The notes below the pieces were generated by a model, which was not told the origin of the DNA, did no database searches, and worked only from the letters and a program-made list of their open reading frames with translations. The position numbers and the translations under genes were made by a program. A stretch of 64,000 nt of DNA from Morchella semilibera (Eukaryota > Ascomycota > Pezizomycetes > Pezizales > Morchellaceae), in contig CM018604.1 of the NCBI GenBank assembly GCA_009192285.1, positions 4,559,746-4,623,745 on the forward strand, written 5' to 3'. Of this stretch, positions 35,652 to 46,504 are shown in pieces. Positions within the stretch are counted from its first letter, which is position 1; every line of letters begins with the position of its first letter.

Positions 35652-35882
35652 TTGTAGGGTGACAAAAGTTATCGTGATTCTGTAAAAGGGTGGTTCATGA
35701 ACCAACTATAACTTGGCGGCCACAAGAGATATAAAGGAGATATTAGTATTATTAGAGAGTTCAAGGTCAATAGAACATAGTATCTAGGCTGAAGTCCCTA
35801 TTGCTAGCTTTTCGGGTTAGACTTTCAGGAAGTTTCTGCTGGTTGCTATGCAGAAATCACGAGAACTTTTGTCACCTTACAA
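35652..35882. mobile_element. 231-bp MITE (TTGTAGGGTGACAAAAG ends), copy 1
   Basis: The left end TTGTAAGG/TTGTAGGG TGACAAAAGTT is inverted at the right end, flanked by TA. It is closely similar along its length to 44152-44385, including AACTATAACTTGGCG and GGTTGCTATGCAGAAATCAC. Confidence 0.87.
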
Positions 35883-36027
35883 TACCTACATACTTACATC
35901 CTGTCCCACGGTGTAGTACCAGCACTGCAACAAGCAGTACATAAGTACATAACTTTAACCCACCACCTCCCAGGCCAGACCCTTGACGCAGCTGAGGGAC
36001 ATCATTTCCGCCTATTTGTTATATGTA

Positions 36028-36190
36028 CAGTCTAATTCCCCTATGAAGGTACCCGTATAAGAATAATCGCACTGTAACGTCCTAGGGTATGTGTTCACAG
36101 TCCATCCAGACTTTTTCAACACAAATCCACTCTTAGTATAAGGGTAAGCGCTGGCCAATAAGGGTACTAGATCTTGGTCCCGACGTACCT
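36028..36190. mobile_element. Degraded MITE family D copy
   Basis: The left end CAGTCTAATTCCCCTATGAA is recognisable, as are the internal AAGAATAATCGC and TTGGTCCCGACGTAC blocks shared with 1717-1885. The right terminus has lost its inverted repeat. Confidence 0.65.
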
Positions 36191-36379
36191 ACTTGACTTA
36201 CATGTACTTACAAAGTAGGTAAGTATGTATATGTGCTTATAGGTCCCAGGGGTGCACCACAAAGCGCGATACTGCGGTTAGCTATACATAGCTAACAGGT
36301 ACTGAAAGATGGGAGGGTGGGTGAGCGGAAAAAATCTACTAGGCTATTCATTTCATGAGGCCAAAAAAAAAGAGATCGC

Positions 36380-36600
36380 CAACAAAAGACTTACGTCCCC
36401 ACCCGGGACGGCTTTTCTAGAATTTACGATGGGTTAGTTGAGGGTTGAACCTGAGCGGTGTCGATCAGAGAGTGAACTCTATACCGCTCAGGCAACAACC
36501 CCCGGTGACAGGAGCTGTAGTTTTTACAGTTTTGGCTGCGGCACGGCCTACAGTACACAGACGCTAGCTTGGCAATGGGTGGGGGGTTGAACCTCGTAAG
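36380..36600 (-). repeat. HP-SINE copy 7
   Basis: Full copy with slight changes (CACCCGGGACGGCTTTTC, GATGGGTTAGTTGAGGG). Inner stem CCTGAGCGGT/ACCGCTCAGG kept despite drift elsewhere. Confidence 0.87.
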
Positions 36601-36667
36601 GGCAAGTGTCGTTTTTAGACTTTTACCCAAGGGACGGCCTACAACTACAAGTACATGTAGGTACATA

Positions 36668-37595
36668 CTTTACCGCCAGTCCACATATTATTATCAGCTT
36701 GATATAGGGTATAGTTAAACAGGATATATGGCTGATTTGGCGTTTCATATGATATTTTTTATCATGCCTCGTTGAAATGCGCGGGCAGGCCAGTATTCAC
36801 ACTTGTTCTGCATAAGGAAATTTCACAGATTAAATTCTTATTTATTTCACGATTTAATACTATGTACATATGTCTAGAAATTACTACAGCGGCTTGCCTG
36901 CTTGCCTGCTTGCCTGCTTCACCGCATGCCCTATATGGTACGCTACAGTATGGTACATTACGGTACAGTTCTTGATTCCACCGGCACGCTCGTTTGGATT
37001 CGCTGGATTAGGTGCTGGATTCGCTGGATTAGGTGCTAGGTTCGCTGGATTGGGTGCTCAATTCGCTGGATTCGCTGGATTAGGTGCCTAATTCACTGAT
37101 TAGCTCGTATCCTAATGATGACGATGATTGATTAGAGGGGAGGGCGTAGATGAAGCCGTAGAGATGAAGCCGTAGAGATGAAGCCGTAGAGATGAAGCCG
37201 TAGAGATGAAGCTGTAGAGATGAAGCTGTAGAGATGAAGCCGTAGAGATGGAGGCATGGAGATGGAGCTGTGGAGATGAAGGTGTAGAGATGAAGGTGTA
37301 AAGGTGAAGGTGTAGGGAAGGTGCAGAGGTGAAGGTGTAGGGAAGGTGTAGAAGGAAGGACGTGATATCTCTAAGTCCCCAACCCTAACCCTCATTCTCG
37401 CTGAGGTTTTTGATAATCTGATTTCTCCGTGAATGATTCACTCCAAAAGGAACCATAATTGAGCTTGATTGGGATCTGAATAGGCGGCAAATATCAGAGT
37501 TTTCGCCCAATCAGGGAACTAAAGCTCATATTATGCTCAAATCATACCTCGGTCTCAAAATCAGTCTGATATTTTTGTGCGGACTGGCGGTAATG
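36668..37595 (-). mobile_element. Minisatellite-carrying TIR element (CTTTACCGCCAGTCC ends), inverted
   Basis: The ends CTTTACCGCCAGTCC and GGACTGGCGGTAATG are inverted and flanked by TA. Reverse-complementing gives the internal order of the elements at 535 and 60981: AACCCTAACCCT-type motif, 14-bp minisatellite, GAATCCAGC repeats and CAGGCAAG repeats. It also carries the segment with TGTGAAATTTCC and GAATACTGGCCTGC. No transposase. Confidence 0.82.
37140..37345. repeat. 14-bp minisatellite, inverted orientation
   Basis: About ten units of AGATGAAGCCGTAG and variants, the reverse complement of the CTACGGCTTCATCT motif found in plus orientation in the array. Confidence 0.9.
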
Positions 37596-37629
37596 TACAT
37601 GCATGTAAGTAGAAAGGAAAAAAAACAGC

Positions 37630-37733
37630 CAACAAAAAGACTTACGCCCCCACCTGGGGCAGCTCTGTACTGCTCTGGACGCCCCCAGTGGAAGAAGATG
37701 TACTTTTGGCCGCGGCACGGCCCACTGTTAAGC
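37630..37733 (-). repeat. HP-SINE copy 8, internal deletion form
   Basis: GGGGCAGCTC is joined directly to TGTACTGCTCTGGACGCCCC, removing one arm of the hairpin. The deletion ends share the three bases CTC, and the same junction is found in copy 13. Confidence 0.8.
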
Positions 37734-38014
37734 CTTGAATTAAATAAGAAAGAACAGAGCAAAAGATGATGGCAAGCCTGTTGTTCATTATCAAGCCACT
37801 GCGATAGGAGGCCACAGTCTTTAATGGTGCTTGGAGTATCATTTTATAAAGACGTAAAGAAACTAGCCTAGATTCGACCTCTGAACCCGTGCTGTTCTCT
37901 TGAGAGCTGATGGTACAATACACACAGAGCAGCGGGGGCGGGGACGGGGGGGGGGGGAGGGAGAATAAGGGTTACTACATGTATTTTTATTCTACGGGGC
38001 AAAAAAATAAACCG

Positions 38015-38060
38015 CCAACAAAAGACTTATGCCCCCCATCTGGAGCAGCTTTCATGCCCA
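38015..38060 (-). repeat. HP-SINE copy 9, terminal fragment
   Basis: Only CAACAAAAGACTTATGCC to GGAGCAGCTTTC remains, then unrelated CTGTCTGTGCCTGTCTGCC sequence follows. Confidence 0.7.
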
Positions 38061-38342
38061 CCCGCTTGCCTGTCTGTGCCTGTCTGCCCTCTTGCAGCAT
38101 GTGAGGATCCCAGAACCCAATACTTACTTTTTAAACCCTTCACCTACACGGGGTGCGTGTCTGGGGCCACAACCTATAGCGCATCAGGTCCACCATACTC
38201 GCTAGAAGCACGCGCACGTTAACCCCATCCAAACACCAAACGCCCACCACCCCCAGGGGCGGAGCGGGAGTGGGGGTGGGGAGCGGGGAGAGTGGGAGAG
38301 AGAGGTTAGTATTTACTTCGTCGCGAGGCCAAAAAAAGAAAC

Positions 38343-38530
38343 CAACAAAAGACTTACGCCCCCACCCGGGGCAGCTTTCCTAGATTTTACGAGGGGGTTA
38401 GTGGGGGGATTGAACCTGAGCGGTGTCGATCAGAGAGTGAACTCTATACCGCTCAGGCAGCAATCCCCGGTGACAGCAGCCGTCATTTTTACGTTCTTGG
38501 CTGCGGAATGACGCTAGCTTGGCGATGCCG
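38343..38530 (-). repeat. HP-SINE copy 10
   Basis: Full copy, T-A stem type, first of the array. Outer stem GGGGATT/AATCCCC. Confidence 0.9.
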
Positions 38531-38598
38531 TCCTCTCCCTTCCATGCAGGCGGGAACCTACCCTCGTCGCTACAATGTCAGTAAGTACATGTACTTAC

Positions 38599-38812
38599 TA
38601 GTCTCGTGCCCATCCCTTAGTCTCGTGCCCATCCCCTATTTTGGTCTGGTTGGAGATGTAGTATTTTTTATGTATTAGTACCACATAAAGAAATACCGAT
38701 TGGGTCTGGGAACGAGACTATAGTACCCATCCCTTATTTTGGTGTGCATGTGGTTCGAGATGTATTGAGCACCCACATAAAGAAACACCGATCAGGTCTG
38801 GGGACGAGACTA
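38599..38812. mobile_element. Two tandem small elements with TAGTCTCG inverted ends
   Basis: TAGTCTCGTGCCCATCCC appears twice at the left and is inverted as GGTCTGGGAACGAGACTA near 38722 and GGTCTGGGGACGAGACTA at 38812. The two halves share TTATTTTGGT, CACATAAAGAAA and ACCGAT blocks, so this is a duplicated short element of about 100 bp. Confidence 0.7.
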
Positions 38813-38879
38813 TGTACTTACCTATTGACTACCCAAGTGGGCCACTCATAATAGTAGAAGTAACTGTTCTTCCCACCCA

Positions 38880-39936
38880 TACCTGTGCATGGCGGGGTCG
38901 GCCGTGTGGTGTTTGGAGTGTGCGGATCACGATATATCACTCGCACAATCCACCCGTGCGTGCGAGGGCTTTCCCCCCACCCAACCCACCTACCAACCAC
39001 ACCCACCCCCGGCCACGGCAACACTGCACTATTTTCTCTCTACACATCCATCTCTACGCCTTCATCTCTACGCCTTCATCTCTACGCCTTCATCTCTACA
39101 CCTTCACCTCGGCAGCTTCTTCACCTCCACAGCTTCATCTCGGCAGCCTCTTTATCTCGGCAGCCTCTCCATCTCTACAGCCCCATTTCTATGCCTTCAT
39201 CTATCTTTCATCTACGCTTTCATCTACGCCCCTACCCCCGCTGCAATTGAACACCCTATCATGGTCCAGACATGAGCTAATCGGTGAAACAGGCAGCAAA
39301 TCCAGCGAATACAGCAGTCGAGCACCTTTTAGTAATCGAGCAACACCTCTACACCTTCATCTACACCCCCCCTCCCTTTTCAAACATGACTTAATTGGTG
39401 AAGCAGCCATCGGGTTCATCACCCAACCCAGCGAATCTATCAAATCCAGCACCCAATCCAGCATATCCAGCACCAACCCAGCGAGTCCAGCACCCAACCC
39501 AGCGAATCCAGCGCCCAATGCAGCGAATCTATCAAATCCAGCTCCAGACCAAGCAGCGAGGGTAGGCACGGCAGGCAGGCACGGCAGGCGGGTAAGCAGG
39601 CAGGTAAGCAGGCAGGTACGGCAAACAGGTAGGCAGGTAGGAAAGGCTGCTAGTAGAGAGAGATAATCAAGGCTTTTAATTCACCTATGCCAGAAGGAGC
39701 GTGAATACTAGCCTACCTGCACATCCAGGTTTTTCACCGAATAAAATAACCATTGTATAGACATTATCATATATACAAAGGCTGAATATATATAACTCTA
39801 ATCGAAATCATAACGTTTCAAGGACATTATACATAAAGAAATACGAGAATTACAAGTAATATCAGATAGTGGTTAATTCGGACGTATGTAGGCATGGTAT
39901 GGTATGATCCTCATATGAATATGCGTACGGGCGGTA
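38880..39936 (+). repeat. Array module A1 (TACCTGTGC start, GGGCGGTA end)
   Basis: Contains the conserved GATCACGATATATCACTCGC block, a 14-bp minisatellite (about 39044-39230), GCGAATCCAGC repeats (about 39290-39560), GCAGGTAAGCAG repeats (39560-39650) and CACCTATGCCAGAAGGAGCG. A 284-codon frame across it is a by-product of the repeats. Confidence 0.8.
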
Positions 39937-40764
39937 TGTTCTTTTTTTGTTTACATCAGTAATCGTATCCAGCCCGAAGGCTATGACGATATCGCACCAT
40001 TTTATCCCTAGAACTACCCCGCCCACCCCTGGCCACACCCATTTAAGGACATTCAGCAGGTAAGTAACATCCACCGCCAGCTACAATAGGAAAGAACGAA
40101 GAGGAAAACCTTCTCGACCTCCTCAACTAGCCAACCTGGCGCGCTCACTATCTCGAGCCTCATTATTCACCAAGCAAGCCCCCAAAAAGGAAAGAAAAGA
40201 AAAGAAAGTACGGGCAGTATGTAGCTCTAATCGAAAACATAGAGTTTCAAGGACCCTATAAAACCACTAGAGCTTTTATCAGATTATACAAGTAATATTA
40301 CCCTTCTCGGTATGATACGTCTTATTTTTGCAAAGGCCGCCCCCTTGCTGCCATGGCTCGTGGTAGAAGGAGGATCATTCTGTAGGTAAGACCTTATAAA
40401 ACTTTTCTATATATAAGATTTCACGAGGCGGTCTAGGAGATATATACGGCCTCGCGGGGCAAAGAGTTACTTAACCTTTCTTGCATCCCCTCCCCCCGTA
40501 CTCCCCCGCCCTTGCTAGTAGGGTGGGCGTTTGACGATTGGGAGTAGTTAGCGTACCTCTGCCAGTGTATGGTGGACCTGATGCGCCATAGGTTGCGGCC
40601 CCAGACAAGCACCCCGCGCGGGTGAATGGAAGTCTTCAGATTTAAAATAAATATGAGGTCCCGGCCCGGGTCCAAACCTCACATACTGCAAGCGGGTAGA
40701 CAGGAAAGCGGGAACATGCAAGCAAGCACAGGAAAGCACTATGTGGGCAGGGCCAAAAAAAAAT

Positions 40765-40950
40765 CAACAAAAGACTTACGCCCCCACCCGGGGCAGCTTT
40801 CCTAGATTTTACGAGGGGTTAGTGGGGGGATTGAACCTGAGCGGTGTCGATCAGAGAGTGAACTCTATACCGCTCAGGCAACAATCCCCGGTGAAAGCAG
40901 CCGTCATTTTTACGTTCTTGGCTACAGAATGACGCTAGCTTGGCGACGCC
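40765..40950 (-). repeat. HP-SINE copy 11
   Basis: Full copy, T-A stem type, preceded on the plus strand by an A9 run (a T-run on the repeat strand). Confidence 0.9.
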
Positions 40951-42097
40951 GCCCCCTCCCTTCCACGCAGCGGGAACTCACCCCCGTCGCTACAATGTCA
41001 GTACATGTAAGTACTTAATTACCTATCTCTAGACTGCCCAGGTGGGCCACTCATAATTAAAAGTTTCTTCTCATCCATACCGCCCATGCATGGCGGGGTC
41101 GTGGGGAGTACGCGGATCACGATGTATCACTCGCAAAATCCACCCGTGCGCGCGAGGGCTTTCTCTCCGCTAAACCCACTTACTAACTAACCACACCTAC
41201 CCCCCCTCTCCCCGGGCTACGGCAACACCACACTACTTTCCATTCATCGCCATCCAAATAAACAATCAAAGAAAGAAATAGAACACTGTCACCGACTTCT
41301 ACAATACTACTAGGTAAGTAGCTAACTTGGCGCGCTCACTGTCTCGAGCCTCACCCATGCACCCACGCAGCAGGCAGTCTCCTCCCAGTAATAAATGAAT
41401 GAAAGAAAAAGCAAATTTCGAGGGTCAATTTCAATTGTGACCCCTTCTCCTTCCCATTCCCCTTCTTCACTCTCCCATTCCCCTTCTTCACTCTCCCCGA
41501 GCAGCGCCTTCTGCATTTTTTCCTTGAATACTACATATATGTAGTATGTATGTTAGCGCCCAAACGGGTAAATAAAAAAAAAGCATATTATTACTTCTTA
41601 CATAACTCATTTTGCAAAGACCGATACCAGGCCCCCTTGCTGCCATGGCTCGTGGCAGAAGGATTATTATTCTGCATATAAGACTTTACAAGGCGGTCTA
41701 GAAAATATATTGTACTTACATTAAGTACATATGTAAGTACATGTACGGTCCTGCCCGCTTAAATCTGCCCGGCCGCTTGAGTGCCCACGCACTTACCTAT
41801 CTGTACCTGTCTACCCACCTACAGCATGTGAGGAACCCGGAACCCAATACTTACTTGTACCTACTTTCTAAACCCTTCCCTCACCCGCACGGGGTGCTTG
41901 TCTGGGGCCACAACCTAATCATGTCCACCATACACCGCCAGAAGTATGGGAGTTACCCCCCCTCCGAAAAACTAAGTGCCTATCTTACCCCTAAGAGTAG
42001 GGGGGGGGGGGTAGTGCGGGAGGGAGGGGGCGCAAGAAAGGTTATGTATATAAGTACCATGTAAAATTATTTACCTTACGACGCCAAAAAAAAAGAC

Positions 42098-42300
42098 CAA
42101 CAAAAGACTTACGCCCCCACCCGGGGCGGCTTTCCTAGATTTTACGAGGGGGTTAGTGGGGGGATTGAACCTGAGCGGTGTCGATCAGAGAGTGAACTCT
42201 ATACCGCTCAGGCAACAATCCCCGGTGATAGCAGCTGCTGTTTTTACAATCTTGGCTGCGGCACGGCCTACAGTACACACGGACGCTAGCTTGGCAATGG
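42098..42300 (-). repeat. HP-SINE copy 12
   Basis: Full copy, T-A stem type, with GGCACGGCCTACAGTACACA before the CGCTAGCTTGGC block as in copy 7. Confidence 0.9.
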
Positions 42301-42378
42301 GTGGGCACAGATGCTGGCCGCACTTGTAGAAAGTACATGTAGGTACATACATGTAAGTATAGGGAAAGAAAAAACCGC

Positions 42379-42445
42379 CAACAAAAAGACTTACGCCCCC
42401 ATCTGGGGCAGCTCTATACCGCTCTGGAAGCCCTCAATGGCCGGA
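42379..42445 (-). repeat. HP-SINE copy 13, internal deletion form
   Basis: GGGGCAGCTC joins TATACCGCTCTGGAAGCCC, the same microhomology deletion as copy 8. One hairpin arm is gone. Confidence 0.78.
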
Positions 42446-42483
42446 GCTCGCCGCCGCCGCTAACATGTAAGTACAACAATGTA

Positions 42484-43447
42484 CTTTACCGCCAGTCCAC
42501 ATATTATTATCAGCTTGTAGTTGAACAGGATATATGGCTGATTTTGCGTTTCATATGATATTTTTTATCATGCCTCGCTGAAGCTAACATTTGGCTCAGT
42601 GTGATATTTTTATCGTATGATATCATGCAAGAAGTCCTATATAATACCGATTTTACTCACGGTAGGCCAGTATTCACACTTGTTCTGCATAGGGAAATTT
42701 CAAAAATTAAATCCCTATTTATTTCACTATTTAATACTATGTATATTGTATGTCTAAAAATTATTACTACAGCGGCCTGCTTCATTGCATGTTCTGTACA
42801 GTACACTACAGTACGGTACATTACGGTACAGTGCTTGATCCCGCCGGCGCGCTCGTTTGGATTCGCTGGATTGACTGGACTGGGCGCTGGATCCGCTGAA
42901 TCGGGTCCTGGGTTCACTAGATTAGGTGCTGGATTCGCTGGATTAGGTGCTGGATTTGCGCTGGATTAGGTGTTGGATTCGCTGGATTGGGTGCCTAATT
43001 CACCGATTGGCTCGTATCCTAATGATGATGATGATTGATTGGGGGGAGGGCGTAGATGAAGCCGTAGGGATGAAGCCGTAGAGATCAAGGTGTAGAGATA
43101 GAGGTGTAGAGGTGGAGGTGTAGAGGTGTAGAGAAGGTATAGGGAAGGTGTAGAGGTGAAGGTGTAGGGAAGGTGTAGAAGGAAGGGTGAACGTGATATA
43201 TCTAAGTCCCCAACCCTAACCCTCATTCCTGAGATTTTTTGATCATCTGATTTTTCCGTGAATGATCCACTCCAAAAGAACCCCTAATTGAGCTTGATTG
43301 AGATCTGAATAGGCCCCAAATATCAGAGCTATCGCCCAATCAGGAAAGATTGAGGGTGATTCTGCATCTACAGCTCATATCACGGCGCTCTAATCAGACC
43401 TGGTTCTCAAAATCAGTCTGATATTTTTATACGGACTGGCGGTAATG
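42484..43447 (-). mobile_element. Minisatellite-carrying TIR element, second inverted copy
   Basis: The ends CTTTACCGCCAGTCC and GGACTGGCGGTAATG are identical to those at 36668-37595, flanked by TA. The interior has GGATTCGCTGGATTAGG repeats, a shorter 14-bp minisatellite (about 43050-43170) and CCAACCCTAACCCT. Confidence 0.82.
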
Positions 43448-43878
43448 TACCTTTTAAGTACAGCCGCATCCGCAAAGTTTTGGCACCCTGTAAAAAGATC
43501 CTGCGATTACAACAAACAAAATATTTCGGCCCCTTCCTCGAAAGGTAAGGTCGAGAAGGGTTGTGATAGACGGCACTATAGGATATGTAACTATAAATTG
43601 TCTTTGCAGTCACTCTTATCTGGTTGTTTATATCAAGATTTGAACTCATGAGCTTCGAGACTGGGGTGCCAAAACCTTGCGGACGCGGCTGTACATGTAT
43701 GATGTACTGGGCCACTAGAAACTTAGTACCTACATACAAGTATGTAAGTAACTGCATGTATATACGTATACTTCCCCCACCCATACCGCCCTTTCATCAT
43801 GGTATCGACCGTAGGATTTTGGGGTGTGGGTCATGATATATCACTCGTATCATTTATTCCCGCGTGGTGCGCATGATT

Positions 43879-43908
43879 TATTTATTTATTTATTTATTTA
43901 TTTATATT
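43879..43908. repeat. (ATTT)n microsatellite
   Basis: About seven ATTT units immediately left of a TIR element. Confidence 0.9.
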
Positions 43909-43913
43909 TCATA

Positions 43914-44149
43914 CTTGGGGTAAAATTAGTCATGTCCTAATTATTATTATTGCACTGGCAACCACTCAACCCCACCAGACTCGAGACCCTATATATAGCC
44001 TACAGAATCACAACCACTAACCCAGTCCGAGTATATAAAAGTCAAGCTACAGCCACCTCCCCACCAAAAACAACTATATCCCACCTGAACTATCACGGTG
44101 AGGTCGGTTGCTATCGTGTGCGAGAGACAATACTTAACCCCACCGCAAG
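43914..44149. mobile_element. Long relative of the 80-bp hairpin MITE
   Basis: It begins CTTGGGGTAAAATTAGTCAT and ends ACAATACTTAACCCCACCGCAAG, flanked by TA. GCACTGGCAACCA and CGAGAGACAATACTTAA also match the 18053 copy, with about 150 bp of extra sequence in the middle. Confidence 0.7.
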
Positions 44150-44151
44150 TA

Positions 44152-44385
44152 TTGTAGGGTGACAAAAGTTCCCGTGTCGATTTTGTAAAAGGGTGGGCCA
44201 TGAACCAACTATAACTTGGCGACCACAAGAGATGTAAAGAAGATATTAGTATTGTTAGAGAGCTCAAGGTTGATAGAACATAGTATCTAGGCTGAAGTCC
44301 CTATTGCTGGCTTTTCGGGTTAGACTTTTAGGAAGTTTCTGCTGGTTGCTATGCAGAAATCACGAGAACTTTTGTCACCCTACAA
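44152..44385. mobile_element. 234-bp MITE (TTGTAGGGTGACAAAAG ends), copy 2
   Basis: Inverted ends TTGTAGGGTGACAAAAGTT with TA flanks. It directly abuts the previous element and shares its flanking TA. Confidence 0.88.
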
Positions 44386-44392
44386 TACATTA

Positions 44393-44634
44393 GAGGCTTT
44401 CAGTTGATCCGAATTTCATTTCCAAAGTGAAAGGGAAACGCATGCAGCTAAGATTGCGTCTACCTCTGCAGCAGACATGTCACTTTCTGATCAATACTCA
44501 ATGCTAAATATTCCGTCTATTTTTCAGTCTGCTGCTACGTTTGTTAATAGTTCAATGTGCTAAGGGCAGACCCTTGGCTACATGAGCTTCCTTTTCACTT
44601 TGAAATTGGAAAACGGGGGTCAACTGAAAGCCTC
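44393..44634. mobile_element. 242-bp MITE (GAGGCTTTCAGTTGA ends)
   Basis: GAGGCTTTCAGTTGA at the left is perfectly inverted at the right (TCAACTGAAAGCCTC). A second inverted block, TTTCCAAAGTGAAAGG against CCTTTTCACTTTGAAA, lies just inside. TA flanks. Confidence 0.85.
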
Positions 44635-44667
44635 TATTGCGCATGATTTAAGTAAGTATACCTCCAT

Positions 44668-44728
44668 GTCAAAAATTCTGGGACAAGCCCCCGTAGCAAC
44701 TCGCGGTTGCGTTGTCCCAGAACTTTTG
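44668..44728. repeat. Short perfect-stem hairpin
   Basis: CAAAAATTCTGGGACAA is mirrored by TTGTCCCAGAACTTTTG with about 27 bp between. Size and form resemble a minimal MITE, but the flanks are not diagnostic. Confidence 0.6.
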
Positions 44729-44765
44729 AATAGGAACTATACATGTACGTACATACATATATGTA

Positions 44766-44989
44766 CCCAGGGTGTTGGAAAGTGATGCACATTTTGACTA
44801 GACAACGCCCAAATACTTTATCACAATACAACAAAATCGTACAGAACTTCTCTACCATACCTAAGTACTAAGCATATACTTTATGAAGAGTATCTGCACT
44901 CATATTTACCTTGAAATAGCCTGGTGTGGGGGTTGGTTCCCGTGTGGCTATGAAACCACCAAATGTGCATCACTTTCCAACACCCTGGG
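44766..44989. mobile_element. 224-bp MITE (CCCAGGGTGTTGGAAAG ends)
   Basis: The left end CCCAGGGTGTTGGAAAGTGA and its inverted copy at the right (TCACTTTCCAACACCCTGGG) are identical over 20 bases, then TGCACATTT. TA flanks. Confidence 0.88.
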
Positions 44990-45120
44990 TACATATGTAG
45001 GCACATGTAGTGATTGATTGATCGATAATTCATACGTGCATGTAGCTCGGGGCTAAAATGGTAGAACCTTTCCTCCCACTCTCCGGAGGCAGGTACAATT
45101 TTCCTCGTCAAATAAAGAAA
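44990..45120 (-). pseudogene. LINE C-terminal remnant (short)
   Basis: A minus-strand reading gives GEWEERFYHFSPELHA, matching the RFCHSLRVACA-type segment that precedes the CCHC motif in the fragment at 46.5 kb. The zinc-finger part is absent. Confidence 0.5.
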
Positions 45121-45536
45121 GACTTAGTGAATATAACAGAGAAACTAAAACAAGTAGACCAACTTGTCGCTAGTCGCTAAAACCCTCCACTAGTCTATGT
45201 ACATAGTCAGTTGAGTGTGCTCTGTCTCGAGCCTCATCATTTACTCCGCAGGCAATTTCATCCCCAGTAAGAAACCAATAGAGAAACACTTAATTCTTCA
45301 ATGTCCCTTCCCCCAGGGGGTGCACATGCTTGTACGGGGGGCACACAAACACCCGATATGGCAAATCAGGTCCACCATACACCGCCAGAAGCGCGTTAAC
45401 CCCTCCCAAATCATCAAACCCCGCCCCACCTCCAGGAGACGAGGGGGCGGGGGTAGTGCGGGAGGGAGGGGCGCAAGAAAGGATGTATATAAGTACCATG
45501 TAATTATTTACCTTACGAGGCCAAAAAAAAAAAGAC

Positions 45537-45716
45537 CAACAAAAGACTTACGCCCCCACCCGGGGCAGCTCTCCTAGATTTTACGAGGGGTTAGTGGGGG
45601 GTCGAACCCGAGCGGTGTCGATCAGAGAGTGAGCTCTATACCGCTCGGGAAAGCCCCCGGTGACAGCAGCCGTGGTTTTTAAACTTTTGGCTGCGGCATG
45701 ACGCTAGCTTGGCGGG
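45537..45716 (-). repeat. HP-SINE copy 14
   Basis: C-G stem type: CCCGAGCGGT pairs with ACCGCTCGGG and the outer stem reads GGGGGTC/AGCCCCC. The loop has GAGCTC instead of GAACTC. Confidence 0.9.
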
Positions 45717-45737
45717 TGAATTATGTAAGATGTACTC

Positions 45738-46086
45738 AAGTGATGCACGTTTGATAATTTATCAACCACCAGAGGGTTACATACCACATGCGATTATTTC
45801 CGGGTTAATATGAGCGTTGAGATACATATTGTAACCAGGAACTAAAAAAAAGAGTCTGTTATCAATTCGTTTCTGTGACCTTTACCACTCATTTTTACTA
45901 CCTTGAAGTGACCTCTTCCCTGTAAAGCAAACATTTAGTATCCAGACTCTAGATACATTCCAGGTAATAATAGAGGGAATATATACTCGAAACTCCACCT
46001 AGAAAGTATTTTCAGTTGGCGTACTTGGGTGTATATTTAGGCGTTGTTAAGTCAAAATGTGCATCACTTTCCGACACCCTGGGTAC
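45738..46086. mobile_element. Imperfect element related to 44766-44989
   Basis: The right end AATGTGCATCACTTTCCGACACCCTGGG matches the family terminus, and the left end (CTCAAGTGATGCACGTTTG) is diverged. Longer than its relatives; borders approximate. Confidence 0.55.
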
Positions 46087-46504
46087 ATCCCCCCCCTCTT
46101 CCACGCAGGGGGAATCTCATCCTACCGCTAACCTTTAGACTGGACCGCTCACTCATTGGTCGCTCCTTATACCTGAGTAGTGCCTCTAGCGTTCTTGTAT
46201 GGTTGGGTTTGTCGTAGGATCTGTGGGTGCGTGGGTCACGATATATCACTCGCACAATTCACCCCCGCGGGTACTTGATTAATTGATTGATACTTCATAC
46301 ATGTATGTAGCTCGAAGGCTATGGTAGAACCTTACCTCTCACTCTCCAGAGGCAGGGTAGATTTTCCTCCCCAAACGCAAAAAACAGAAAAGACGAAGAA
46401 AACAAAAGCAACAACCGCACCCAAAAACAACGCAAAAGAAACAAAAAGAAACAACACTTACTTATACGAGTACCCCCGTCATTCGCCGACCCTCTCCTCG
46501 CTAT

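Noticed and set aside
37376-37395. Telomere or chromosome end
   Set aside because: Only two CCCTAA-type units, inside a mobile element, at fixed position in several copies.
38812-39666. 284-codon plus-strand open frame
   Set aside because: It runs through spacer, 14-bp and 15-bp minisatellites. Periods without stops give artificial long frames, and no domain is present.
45537-45716. tRNA gene because of the B-box-like motif
   Set aside because: No acceptor, anticodon or T stem in tRNA geometry can be drawn; the sequence forms one long hairpin instead.
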